Shown here: positions 44,348 through 52,004 of the stretch, piece by piece
How positions within the stretch are numbered: the stretch's first letter is position 1
Layout of the letters: every line of letters starts with the position of its first letter
Source of the DNA: Sphingomonas sp. OK281
Lineage (GTDB): Bacteria; Pseudomonadota; Alphaproteobacteria; Sphingomonadales; Sphingomonadaceae
DNA: 64,000 nucleotides
Reading direction: 5' to 3'
NCBI RefSeq assembly: GCF_900115295.1
Contig: NZ_FOVZ01000009.1
Coordinates: 1-64,000, forward strand
Notes under the pieces: model-generated
Told to the model about the DNA's origin: nothing
The model's input: the letters and a program-made list of their open reading frames with translations, nothing else
Database searches by the model: none
Translations under genes and position numbers: made by a program

Positions 44348-44458
44348 TCAGATATAGTTGCGCAGGGTAACGCTGTCGCGCTCTGCGACCGGCCCCATCA
44401 GCGATGCGGCGGTGACCTTGCTCGCGCGGCCCAGATCAATGAGCGAGAACGTCTTCAT
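44348..44458 (-). CDS. Lasso peptide precursor (A gene)
   Basis: 36 codons, too short for usual gene finders. ATG 44458 follows AGGAAGG. The leader MKTFSLIDLGRASKVTA has the conserved LG-x5-T pattern seen in proteobacterial lasso precursors (for example astexin, LGKASAETR), with Thr at the penultimate position. Cleavage after residue 17 gives the core ASLMGPVAERDSVTLRNYI, 19 residues, with Glu at position 9 to form an Ala1-Glu9 ring and a 10-residue tail. Ala1 is uncommon but known (caulonodin VI). It stands directly before B and C and after the GntR gene. Threading and plug residues (perhaps Arg16 or Tyr18) are guesses. Confidence 0.85.
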   Translation of the reverse strand: MKTFSLIDLGRASKVTAASLMGPVAERDSVTLRNYI

Positions 44459-44537
44459 GATCATTTCCTTCCTGTACGCCGCACCATCGCGGCCCGGCTA
44501 ATAGATCATCATGCGCGTCTCTATTCTTGCTATATCT

Positions 44538-45158
44538 TCAATATATTTGGTCGTGATCATCCGCGTTGACCGACTCGGTCAACGCCGCGACCTGCTGTAA
44601 TCGGAGTTTTGTATGAAATCGGATTGATTTCACAACCTGCTCATTGGCAATCAGGCTAGCGCGTAGATCGCCCAGCTCTTCTCGCCAGTTTGGAATAATT
44701 TTGGGCTCTTCAATTCGGTAAGGGCCGAGGATATTGATGATCCGACGGATTTCGCCGGACAGAATCCTGCTTGTGGTTCGGCTTGCTACATGACTCAACA
44801 CGCTCTCGACAGCTAAAGCTGGAGCTCCGTCTTCGATACTTACGCGTATGTCTTCGTCGGATTTGAGCGGGCCGTGATCTCGGTGAGCAATTTGCAACAG
44901 TGTCTCCAACAGTCGATAAAGATCTGACAGTTCGCGCGCGCCATAGCGGGGAACCGTAAACCCTCGCTCGCCTCGCCCCGCATGAACGATGCCCTCCCCT
45001 GCAAGGCGCTCGAGCGCTTCCCTGACGGGCGTCGGGCTCGTACCCAAGCCGGCCGCTATTTCCCTTACGTTGATGACAGCGCCAGGTCGCTGATCACCAT
45101 TGCGCAGCCCTTGAAGGATGTGTCGTCGGACGCCCTCGACTCTTGACAATTGTCGCAA
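44538..45158 (-). CDS. GntR-family regulator (FadR-like)
   Basis: 206 aa. N-terminal GntR winged helix (VINVREIAAGLGTSPTPVREALERLAGEGIVHAGRGERGFTV) followed by an all-helical domain that resembles the FCD ligand-binding fold but is shorter. The start appears to be TTG 45158, with GAAAGG seven bases upstream. The palindrome GACAATTGTC (45145-45154) overlaps the start and may be its own operator. It ends 79 bases before the lasso precursor start on the same strand, so it probably controls the A-B-C genes. The inducer is unknown. Confidence 0.75.
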   Translation of the reverse strand: MRQLSRVEGVRRHILQGLRNGDQRPGAVINVREIAAGLGTSPTPVREALERLAGEGIVHAGRGERGFTVPRYGARELSDLYRLLETLLQIAHRDHGPLKSDEDIRVSIEDGAPALAVESVLSHVASRTTSRILSGEIRRIINILGPYRIEEPKIIPNWREELGDLRASLIANEQVVKSIRFHTKLRLQQVAALTESVNADDHDQIY

Positions 45159-45242
45159 GTAAGTGCCTTTCGCTTGGCAGCCAAAGAGAACAGCGGTTCC
45201 ACACTTAGCCTCGAGCCGCTGAGCAGCATCAGCGCCTCAAGC

Positions 45243-45770
45243 CTATATCTTATAGTCAAATTCTATCTTTACATCGCGGCGCCGGGCTATCTCCGCGTAC
45301 TGTTTGCTGATTACCTGGATGATCAAAGACCTTAGAGGGTGGCCCTGCTCTTTTCTGATATCGAGGCAGTCGAGACCTTGAATTTCGCTAACGATACCGA
45401 TAATTTTTGCTGGAAGGCCCCGGACAAACTCCGATGTCAGTATTGCAGCGCGCTCGACAGAAGCGTGCGGGATCACCGGATCGTGGCGCCAGGCATCGCT
45501 CGCGAGGGCTGCCTCTATGAATTCTACATTCAGGACGTCGAGGATCTGCGATAGTTCGTAAATCTTGATCGCATAACGCCGCGCCGGATCTTTATGCAGA
45601 ATGCGAGCGCATCTACTGTGGTTAATGCCCGCCAGTTCTCCGAGCCTTCGAATGCTGACACGTCTGGCGTCTGCCTTGAAGAGAAGATAATCAATTATAG
45701 TACGGCTGCATGGGACGGTTTCTGGACTAGCATGCCCTGAACTGGAAATCGCACTCACGGGATCCTCCAT
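45243..45770 (-). CDS. XRE-like HTH regulator
   Basis: 175 aa from ATG 45770. Residues about 20-75 hold a helix-turn-helix (TIIDYLLFKADARRVSIRRL, then GELAGINHSRCARILHKDPARRYAIKIYEL), similar to XRE/Cro folds. The remainder is helical with no named domain. It lies 84 bases upstream of the GntR gene on the same strand. A 17-base palindrome (45818-45834) sits about 50 bases before its start. It may regulate itself or the lasso locus. Confidence 0.6.
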   Translation of the reverse strand: MEDPVSAISSSGHASPETVPCSRTIIDYLLFKADARRVSIRRLGELAGINHSRCARILHKDPARRYAIKIYELSQILDVLNVEFIEAALASDAWRHDPVIPHASVERAAILTSEFVRGLPAKIIGIVSEIQGLDCLDIRKEQGHPLRSLIIQVISKQYAEIARRRDVKIEFDYKI

Positions 45771-45817
45771 ATCTGAATGAAGGATCCACGCGTTGACCGC
45801 ACTGCGCAACCTTAATC

Positions 45818-45834
45818 GATGCCAATTTGGCATC
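45818..45834. promoter_or_regulatory. 17-bp palindrome, candidate operator
   Basis: GATGCCAA-T-TTGGCATC is a perfect inverted repeat with a one-base centre. It lies just upstream of the XRE-like gene, a typical place for an autoregulatory operator. Confidence 0.5.
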
Positions 45835-46800
45835 ATTGCAGCCCGACCTTAGACGTTGGCTGCCGGTCGTTTTGTCTATCAACGATATATCTGCTGCACT
45901 GTTATCTTACGAGGTGCGCTACTTCTGCGCCGTGCAAGTAAGCTTGTCAGGCTCGTCCTTTGTGGTTTTCAGGCCGAACGTACTGAGCATACACGGGCAG
46001 ATCGTGCGATATACATCAAGGCTCAACTGACGCGTCCCGAAATCGAGCGGATCATGACCGCCGGCCCGATGCCGACGAACAGGACGCCGCCGAGTTCGAA
46101 AAGACACTCTGCCTCGTCCGCCGGCGGATCTAAGAACGTGTGATCGCAGCCTACATCCACGGCCCGCGGATCGTATTGATCTCACCGTTTGATCTCGCCG
46201 TTGCGCGAGGCAGCGGAACGGTTGCGTGCCATTTCCGGAGGGACGAAGGTTACCGTCGTATTGTTTCAAACACATTAGCTTCACGCCGATGCCTTTTCGT
46301 CGCCGACCCGTGATTTCCAACGTAATTAGGCGGCGCGTCCTGCCTCACCGGAAGACATGGCCGTTCGCGTTGAAGCTTTTTGTCTCGCAAACCGTTCTGA
46401 ACGTTCAACGATCCTGATATCGAGTATTCCGGACAATCCCGTTGTCATTAAGTGGCGGCGCCGCGACGTAAATCAGGATAGCGCGAAGATCGAGATTTGG
46501 TCCGAATCGTTCCTCCAGCCACATGTAATCAATCCGGCGAAACGGCGCTTCACCTCCGCCCCGCCCGAAGCATCGTCGGTTCGACTAGCTCATATATGAG
46601 CCGGCGGGTTCGAAAAGGGGCAAAGATGCCGCACGTGCGCGACACTTTTGCAGCCAAAAGGTGAAAATCTCTTTCGTAGCGCCCGCGATGCTCCCGGAGC
46701 CTCAAGGTTCCATGAATTTGGAGTTGCCGCTTCGATGTCACGCCACCAGCCTTTCTGTGGGCGTGCTGAAATGCGCCCGATCGAAGGGAGACTCCTTACC
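45835..46800. other. Region before the transfer operon, no intact gene
   Basis: About 960 bases. Short frames appear on both strands, and a stretch near 46030-46135 reads as coding-like in two alternating frames (RPEIERIMTAG, then DEQDAAEFEKTLCLVRRRI), as in a decayed gene. No insertion-sequence ends found. The right side must contain the promoter of the transfer operon and could hold oriT, but I cannot point to a nick site. Confidence 0.4.
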
Positions 46801-47121
46801 ATGAAGACCATGCTTAAGATCGACCGTCGTGCCGAGACGACCGCCTTGGCGGTCATCGGCACGGCTGCGGCCGCAGTGCTGATGGCCCACCCTGCCTTTG
46901 CCGGCGCCGACGCAACGTTCGACACCGCCCTCGCAAAATTCACCGGCTTTCTCGAAGGTTCGGGCGGCAAGATCATCACCGTCCTGTCGCTCGCTGGCGG
47001 CGTCGTCGGCCTGGCCTCGGGCCGCTTCTCGCTCGGCCAGGTCGCGATCCCGGTCGGTGTGGGCGTCGGCGCCGGTACCGGCATTCCGATCGTCACCTCG
47101 ACCGTAACCGCCACCATCTGA
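46801..47121 (+). CDS. traA: F-type pilin precursor TraA
   Basis: 106 aa. Long signal peptide ending at AHPAFA, then a mature pilin of about 70 residues with two hydrophobic segments split by a short polar turn (SLAGGVVGLASGRFSLGQVAIPVGVGVGAG). This is the layout of F pilin. ATG 46801 follows GGGAG. It is first in the transfer operon, directly before traL, which supports the call despite the poor conservation of pilins. The product would be inserted in the inner membrane and assembled into the conjugative pilus. Confidence 0.8.
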   Translation: MKTMLKIDRRAETTALAVIGTAAAAVLMAHPAFAGADATFDTALAKFTGFLEGSGGKIITVLSLAGGVVGLASGRFSLGQVAIPVGVGVGAGTGIPIVTSTVTATI

Positions 47122-47180
47122 ACCGACCCGGTGCCGGCGTTGATAGCAGCTTCGCCGGCACCGTCTTTGAAGGTGGCGTG

Positions 47181-47471
47181 ATGTCAGCCGATAAGTACGT
47201 GATCCCATCGCACCTCGACGATCCTGAGCTGATCGGGTTCTGGACGCTCGACGAGTTCCTCGCGATGGTTATCCCCTTCACTTGGGGGATCCTGTCCCAA
47301 CACATCGTCATCGGGATCGGCTTAGCCGTCCTAGGCTGGTGGGCCCTTAGGAGGGCAAAGGCGGGACGGGCAACGTCGTGGCTGATTCATCTGGCGTATT
47401 GGCATCTGCCAGGCGGCTTCCCGTCGCTGCGCGCCACGCCACCTTCCTACCTCCGACTAATGGTGGGCTGA
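47181..47471 (+). CDS. traL: Conjugal transfer protein TraL
   Basis: 96 aa inner-membrane protein with the TraL opening (IPSHLDDPELIGFWTLDEFLAMV) and two TM segments. It belongs to the pilus-assembly set near the base of the channel (VirB3-like). ATG 47181 with AAGGTGG upstream is preferred to the adjoining GTG 47178. It lies between traA and traE, one base before the latter. Confidence 0.85.
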   Translation: MSADKYVIPSHLDDPELIGFWTLDEFLAMVIPFTWGILSQHIVIGIGLAVLGWWALRRAKAGRATSWLIHLAYWHLPGGFPSLRATPPSYLRLMVG

Positions 47472-47472
47472 C

Positions 47473-48045
47473 ATGGATTTTTCCTACCAGCACGCGCAAA
47501 GCCAGCGCGTCCTTCGCCAGCGTAATGTCCTCGGTATAGCCGCACTCGTTCTTGCCGGTTTTGTTGCGCTCCTGCTCCTGATGTCGGCGACACGTAGCCG
47601 CGAAATCGTGCTGCAGCCTGTTCTTGGCTCGCCGGTCACGCTGTCCACGTCGGGTGTCTCGCGCGAGTATCTGGAGCTTGTGACTCGCGACACGGCCGTG
47701 CTGACGCTTAACCGCACGCCGAGCAGCCTCGACTATTGGATGAAGTCGGTTCTCGCGATCGTCTCGCCCAAGTCGCAGGGCAAGATCAAAGCCGACCTCC
47801 TCAAGATCGTTGACGAGCAGCGCGGCTCCAGCATGTCGCAGTATTTTACGCTCGAGGGCATGGAGATCGACCCCAAGGCGCTCCGGTCCACCGTGTCGGG
47901 CAAGCTCAACACGGTCATCGGCCAGAAGATCGTGTCATCCGAGCAGCGGACCTTTGTCTACGACTGGGAATATGCCGGCATGACCCTGAAGCTCGTCGGC
48001 TTCAGCATGGTCCAACCCAAGACCCGTCCGGGAGCTGCGATGTGA
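47473..48045 (+). CDS. traE: Conjugal transfer protein TraE
   Basis: 190 aa, VirB5/VirB8-type role in pilus assembly. One N-terminal TM segment (about 20-38) followed by a periplasmic domain; SREYLELVTRDTAVLTLNRTP and the end KLVGFSMVQP match TraE family style. Its stop overlaps the GTG start of traK by three bases. Confidence 0.86.
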   Translation: MDFSYQHAQSQRVLRQRNVLGIAALVLAGFVALLLLMSATRSREIVLQPVLGSPVTLSTSGVSREYLELVTRDTAVLTLNRTPSSLDYWMKSVLAIVSPKSQGKIKADLLKIVDEQRGSSMSQYFTLEGMEIDPKALRSTVSGKLNTVIGQKIVSSEQRTFVYDWEYAGMTLKLVGFSMVQPKTRPGAAM

Positions 48046-48860
48046 CCGCAATCTACGCCCTTGGCAGCGCCGCGCTCGGCACTGCCCTCTCCAGCCGCAC
48101 CTTTTGCTGGCTGAGCCGCATCGCCGGTGCAGCTCTAATTGCGGTCGCGATCTTCGTCTTTGCGGTCCCCGCCTTCGCGGCTGGCGACCAGACACTGATG
48201 GCCGACGACGGTGCGCAGGTATCCTGCAACGCGTCCGCCAAGGATATCACCCGGATCAGCCTCGTCGGCGACGAGTTCGCTGGTGTGTCCAAGATCAATA
48301 CCGGCAACCCCTCGGACGACTTCTCGGTCGTCAACGAGCCGGTCCGCGGCGACATCTACCTGTCGGTCCCGGAGGGCTTCGGTCGCCAACTCCTGTCGTT
48401 CTTCGGCACCAGCAAGCGCGGCTACGTCTACAAGTTCCAGTGCCGGATCAGCGGCGACCAGGCGGTGCAGGTGTTCGTCTCGAACCCCGCGATCACCAAG
48501 GCCGACGCCGCGGAAGCCGGTACGACCACCAAGGTCACACAGACGTCCTCGCCGGAAGAAGCCGCTGTGACGCTGGTGCAGGCGATGTACGCCAACAAGA
48601 CGGTCGACGGCTTCGAGATGCGTCAGCGCTCGCTCAAGCCCGTCTATGTCGGCGACCTCAAGGTTCAGATGATCGCTGAATATCGCGGCGACGCTCTTAC
48701 CGGCCGCGTCCTGCGCATTGAAAACAAGGGTACCAAGGAAACGGTGCTGACCGAGGCCAGCGTGGCGCCATCGAGCGCGCTCGCGGTCTCGATCGCCGAA
48801 CCCAAGCTCGCGCCGGGTCGGGTCACGACCGCTTACCTCGTCTCGCGGAACGGAAACTAA
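48042..48860 (+). CDS. traK: Secretin-like outer-membrane protein TraK
   Basis: 272 aa from GTG 48042. Signal peptide near residues 15-43, then TraK-type beta domains (ISCNASAKDITRI-like opening, YLSVPEGF, GYVYKFQC). In F, TraK forms the outer-membrane ring with TraV and TraB (VirB9-like). Coupled to traE by overlap and followed by traB after 3 bases. Confidence 0.83.
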   Translation: MTAIYALGSAALGTALSSRTFCWLSRIAGAALIAVAIFVFAVPAFAAGDQTLMADDGAQVSCNASAKDITRISLVGDEFAGVSKINTGNPSDDFSVVNEPVRGDIYLSVPEGFGRQLLSFFGTSKRGYVYKFQCRISGDQAVQVFVSNPAITKADAAEAGTTTKVTQTSSPEEAAVTLVQAMYANKTVDGFEMRQRSLKPVYVGDLKVQMIAEYRGDALTGRVLRIENKGTKETVLTEASVAPSSALAVSIAEPKLAPGRVTTAYLVSRNGN

Positions 48861-48863
48861 GCC

Positions 48864-50201
48864 ATGGGCATCAAAGATATCTTCTCCCGCGAGCGCAAGC
48901 CGCTCGACGCTCCCGAAGTCGTTGACGGCGACGGTGTATCCCCGATCGCCTCGGAACTGGATGGCAACGTCGAGACCCGCAAGAAGCAGCAGATGAAGCT
49001 GGCGGCCGGCTGCGGCGTGGTTCTCGTTGCATCCTCGTTCTGGATCTTCGGCGGTGACGACGCGGTCAAGAAGATCGATCCCGATAGCGCGGACAAGAAG
49101 ACGGTTTCGGTCAGCGACATGACCAACAAGACCAAGTCCGAGCAGGAGTGGATGGCGCAGTCGGAGAACCGCTTCCAGTCAAACGAAAACCAGCTGAAGG
49201 GTGTCGAGGGCACCAATGCCCGCGTCGCGCAGCTAGCCGAGCAGCTCGATGCAATGCGCGCGCAGAACCAGTCGATGTCGAGCGATGGCCAGCGGGTCGT
49301 ATCCGCCTATCAGGCCGAAAACGATCAGTTGCGTCGGCAGGTCAACGAGCGTTCCGCAGCGCCTCCCCCGATGCCCGGGCCGCAGGCAATGTACGGTCCT
49401 GGTAGCGCCGCCCTCTACGGTCGCCCCGGCGCGGCGGGCGCTACTCCCGGTCCGGACCTTCCGCCTGCGCGCCTCAGCGAAGTTAAGATGGTCTCGTTTG
49501 GCTCCGCCGAGGCCGGTAATGCCTCGAAGGTTTCCAAGGGCAGCACGGTCTACACCGACAGTCCGAACTACCTTCCACCCAACAGCTTTGCGAGCGCCAA
49601 GGTCATCGTCGGTGTCGATGCCGCAGCCGGCACCAACAGCCAGACTGATCCTTTGCCCGTCGTCCTTCGAGTCACCGGCCCCGCGCGGTCGGTGCTGCAG
49701 AATGGCAAGCTGCTCACGACGAAAATCCAAGGCTGCCTCATCAACGGTGCGGCACGCGCGGAGCTTTCGAGTGAGAAGGTCTACGTTAAGCTGCAGAAGA
49801 TGACCTGCCCTCAGCCGGGCGGTCGCTACGCGGTGTCGGAGGTCAAAGGCTTCATCGCGTTCGGCGGCAAGACCGGCGTTCGCGGACGTGTCGTCAGCCG
49901 CGAAGGGTCACTCGTCAGCCAAGCTTTCATTGCGGGCCTCGTCGGCGGGATCGGCAAGGGTTTCGCAGCCAATTCGAACTCTTTCCTCCAGGGCAGCAAT
50001 GTTCAGGTCAACGGCAAGCGCCAGCAGCTCGGCATGGGTGATATCGCGCAAGGCGGGATCGGAAATGGCGTCGGCGAGGCTGGCGACATGGTCTCGAAAT
50101 ACCTGATCGAGCGTGCCGAGCAGTACCAGCCGGTCATCGAAATGCCGACCGGCGTCGACGTTGAAATCGTCTTCCTGGAGGGTGTTTATGTTTGGAACTG
50201 A
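48864..50201 (+). CDS. traB: Conjugal transfer protein TraB
   Basis: 445 aa VirB10-like scaffold. A single N-terminal TM (about 47-64), a coiled-coil region (about 95-155), a Pro-rich stretch, and a C-terminal beta-barrel domain (ARAELSSEKVYVKLQKMTCP, then KGFIAFGGKTGVRGRVVSREG). It links inner and outer membrane parts of the channel. The last 14 bases overlap the dsbC-like gene. Confidence 0.88.
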   Translation: MGIKDIFSRERKPLDAPEVVDGDGVSPIASELDGNVETRKKQQMKLAAGCGVVLVASSFWIFGGDDAVKKIDPDSADKKTVSVSDMTNKTKSEQEWMAQSENRFQSNENQLKGVEGTNARVAQLAEQLDAMRAQNQSMSSDGQRVVSAYQAENDQLRRQVNERSAAPPPMPGPQAMYGPGSAALYGRPGAAGATPGPDLPPARLSEVKMVSFGSAEAGNASKVSKGSTVYTDSPNYLPPNSFASAKVIVGVDAAAGTNSQTDPLPVVLRVTGPARSVLQNGKLLTTKIQGCLINGAARAELSSEKVYVKLQKMTCPQPGGRYAVSEVKGFIAFGGKTGVRGRVVSREGSLVSQAFIAGLVGGIGKGFAANSNSFLQGSNVQVNGKRQQLGMGDIAQGGIGNGVGEAGDMVSKYLIERAEQYQPVIEMPTGVDVEIVFLEGVYVWN

Positions 50202-51054
50202 TAGCACCGCCGACAGGCGTCTGACCGTTGGTCGGGTGCTGGTCCTTCTTTTGGTTGTCGCAGCGTTCGTTGCTGCCGCGATCGGCGCGAAGGCCGCCTA
50301 TGCCGCGCTTCGTCCGGCAGACGCATCGGTGATCGCCCTCCTGAAGGCCCGCTTGCCTAAAACGCAGGTCAGCAAGGTCGATTGCGCGATCGTCGATGGC
50401 CTCTGTGAAGTGACGGCCGGCAACAACCTGTTCTACGTCGATCGCTCGGTACGCTATCTCGTTATCGGTCGTGTCTACGACATGGAGAAGCGGCAGGATC
50501 TCACTGCAACCCGCCTTCTCGAGATCAATCCGGACACGCTGATTGGCGGCGCAGCCAAGGCCAACAACGCACCCGAAGGCGGCGAGCCCCCCATCGCCAA
50601 GGCTGCTGGCGCTGCTTCGCCGACAACCCCTTCACGAATTTCGCTCGACGGTCTCCCCAAAGATGGCGCGATCGTGTGGGGCAACCAGTCGGGCAAGACG
50701 GTCACGGTCTTCAGCGACTTCCGCTGCGGCTATTGCCGGGCGCTGTCGAACACGCTGCGCTCGATGAACGTCCGGGTGGTCGAACGGCCGATCTCGGTAC
50801 TGGGCAGCCGCGACCTCGCCAATCAGGTGTATTGCGCAGAGAACCGCGAAACCGCGCTTCATCAGGCCTATGCCGGCGAGCCTCTTCGCAACGCCGCCAC
50901 CTGCGACACCTCAGGCCTCGATGCCAATGAGCGCTTCGCTCGCTCGCACGGCCTGAACGGCACACCCGTCATCGTCCGCGCCGATGGCGCGATGATCGAG
51001 GGCTATCGTCCCAAGGAGGCTCTCGCCTCGTTCATCGCTGGAGGCCGGTCGTGA
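50188..51054 (+). CDS. DsbC-like thiol:disulfide interchange protein
   Basis: 288 aa. One N-terminal TM anchor (about 14-36), a DsbC-type dimerisation region, and a thioredoxin fold with active site C180-G-Y-C183 and the cis-Pro in GTPVIV. It would isomerise disulfides in Cys-rich transfer proteins such as TraU, TraN and TraH, all encoded downstream. ATG 50188 follows GGAGGG. It overlaps both neighbours. Confidence 0.87.
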   Translation: MFGTDSTADRRLTVGRVLVLLLVVAAFVAAAIGAKAAYAALRPADASVIALLKARLPKTQVSKVDCAIVDGLCEVTAGNNLFYVDRSVRYLVIGRVYDMEKRQDLTATRLLEINPDTLIGGAAKANNAPEGGEPPIAKAAGAASPTTPSRISLDGLPKDGAIVWGNQSGKTVTVFSDFRCGYCRALSNTLRSMNVRVVERPISVLGSRDLANQVYCAENRETALHQAYAGEPLRNAATCDTSGLDANERFARSHGLNGTPVIVRADGAMIEGYRPKEALASFIAGGRS

Positions 51055-52004
51055 ATAAGGTCCATGTTTGTCTCGCTGTCGCCCTTGCCTCCGGCACCAT
51101 GATGACCGGCTGCACGACAATGGGCGGCAACATCAAGGGCAGCTTCACCTGCGTCGCGCCCGACGGCATCTGCGCGCCCAGTTCGAAGATCGATGATCGC
51201 GCTCTGGCGATGATCGCTGGCGAGGATGGCGATCGCTTGATTACGCCCGCTGGTCCCTACAGCGCGCCGCAAAGCGCCGGTCGCGGTTTCGACACCGCTG
51301 CCGTTGCGCCTGCGCGTAGCCAGGAGCGCGTGCTTCGCATCGTCTTCCCGGCGCAGATCGACGGCGCCGGTCGCCTGCACGAACAGACCGCGGTCCATGC
51401 CGTCGTCGAGCGCGGCGAATGGCAGCGCGCGCTTGCGAGCAACGCGGTCGCGACGACGCCAGCACAGGTTCAGGCGGCAACGGGCGGCGACACGTTGCTT
51501 GCAGCTGTCGACCGTGCCGATCCTCCCTTCATGGAGGATTCCGCAACTGCTGATCCAGATATGCCAAGCGCAGCTGCGGTTGCTGCCGCTCGCGTTCAGG
51601 CGGATCCTGTCGGTGACATCAAGGATCAGGTCGCGCGTCGGCTCTCGATAGCGCCGCGCCGCCTTTCGGTGTCGCCATCGGCACTCCGCACCCCGTCCGC
51701 GGTGACCTTTGGCTCGAAGTCGGCGTCCCCAACGCCAAACTTGCCGGTTGCCGTCGGCATGACCACCGCCTCCAAGCCCCTTTCCTCACCCGCGCCTGTC
51801 CGTCCGGCCTTTACGGCAACCTCGGCACTCACGGCGCCGAAGTATGTAACCCCTGCGGGTCGCGCCGCGATCGACGCAGTCAGCACCAACCCTGCCATCC
51901 GTGCAGGTCTTGCTCGCGCCGAACCTGAAGCGCGGGAGGTGGTAAAGGCGGCGAACGTGCTGCCCGTGCTGCGCGCGTCCTCGTTCCCCGGAGTTGTCCA
52001 GTGA
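51051..52004 (+). CDS. traV: Outer-membrane lipoprotein TraV
   Basis: 317 aa from GTG 51051 (GTGA overlap with the previous stop). The lipobox is MMTG-C at Cys21, followed by the TraV pattern GNIKGSFTCVAPDGICAPS with two further conserved Cys. The second half is low-complexity and Ala/Pro/Ser-rich, longer than F TraV (171 aa). It anchors the TraK/TraB ring to the outer membrane. Confidence 0.83.
   Translation: MNKVHVCLAVALASGTMMTGCTTMGGNIKGSFTCVAPDGICAPSSKIDDRALAMIAGEDGDRLITPAGPYSAPQSAGRGFDTAAVAPARSQERVLRIVFPAQIDGAGRLHEQTAVHAVVERGEWQRALASNAVATTPAQVQAATGGDTLLAAVDRADPPFMEDSATADPDMPSAAAVAAARVQADPVGDIKDQVARRLSIAPRRLSVSPSALRTPSAVTFGSKSASPTPNLPVAVGMTTASKPLSSPAPVRPAFTATSALTAPKYVTPAGRAAIDAVSTNPAIRAGLARAEPEAREVVKAANVLPVLRASSFPGVVQ

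Noticed and set aside
44348-44458. Alternative lasso core starting at Gly22 of the precursor
   Set aside because: Gly is the usual first residue, but this would put Asp at position 7 and Glu at 5, giving too small a ring, and would leave Thr16 out of the conserved penultimate leader position.
45856-46741. Several short frames before traA
   Set aside because: Mutually overlapping, no good starts; at most decayed coding sequence.
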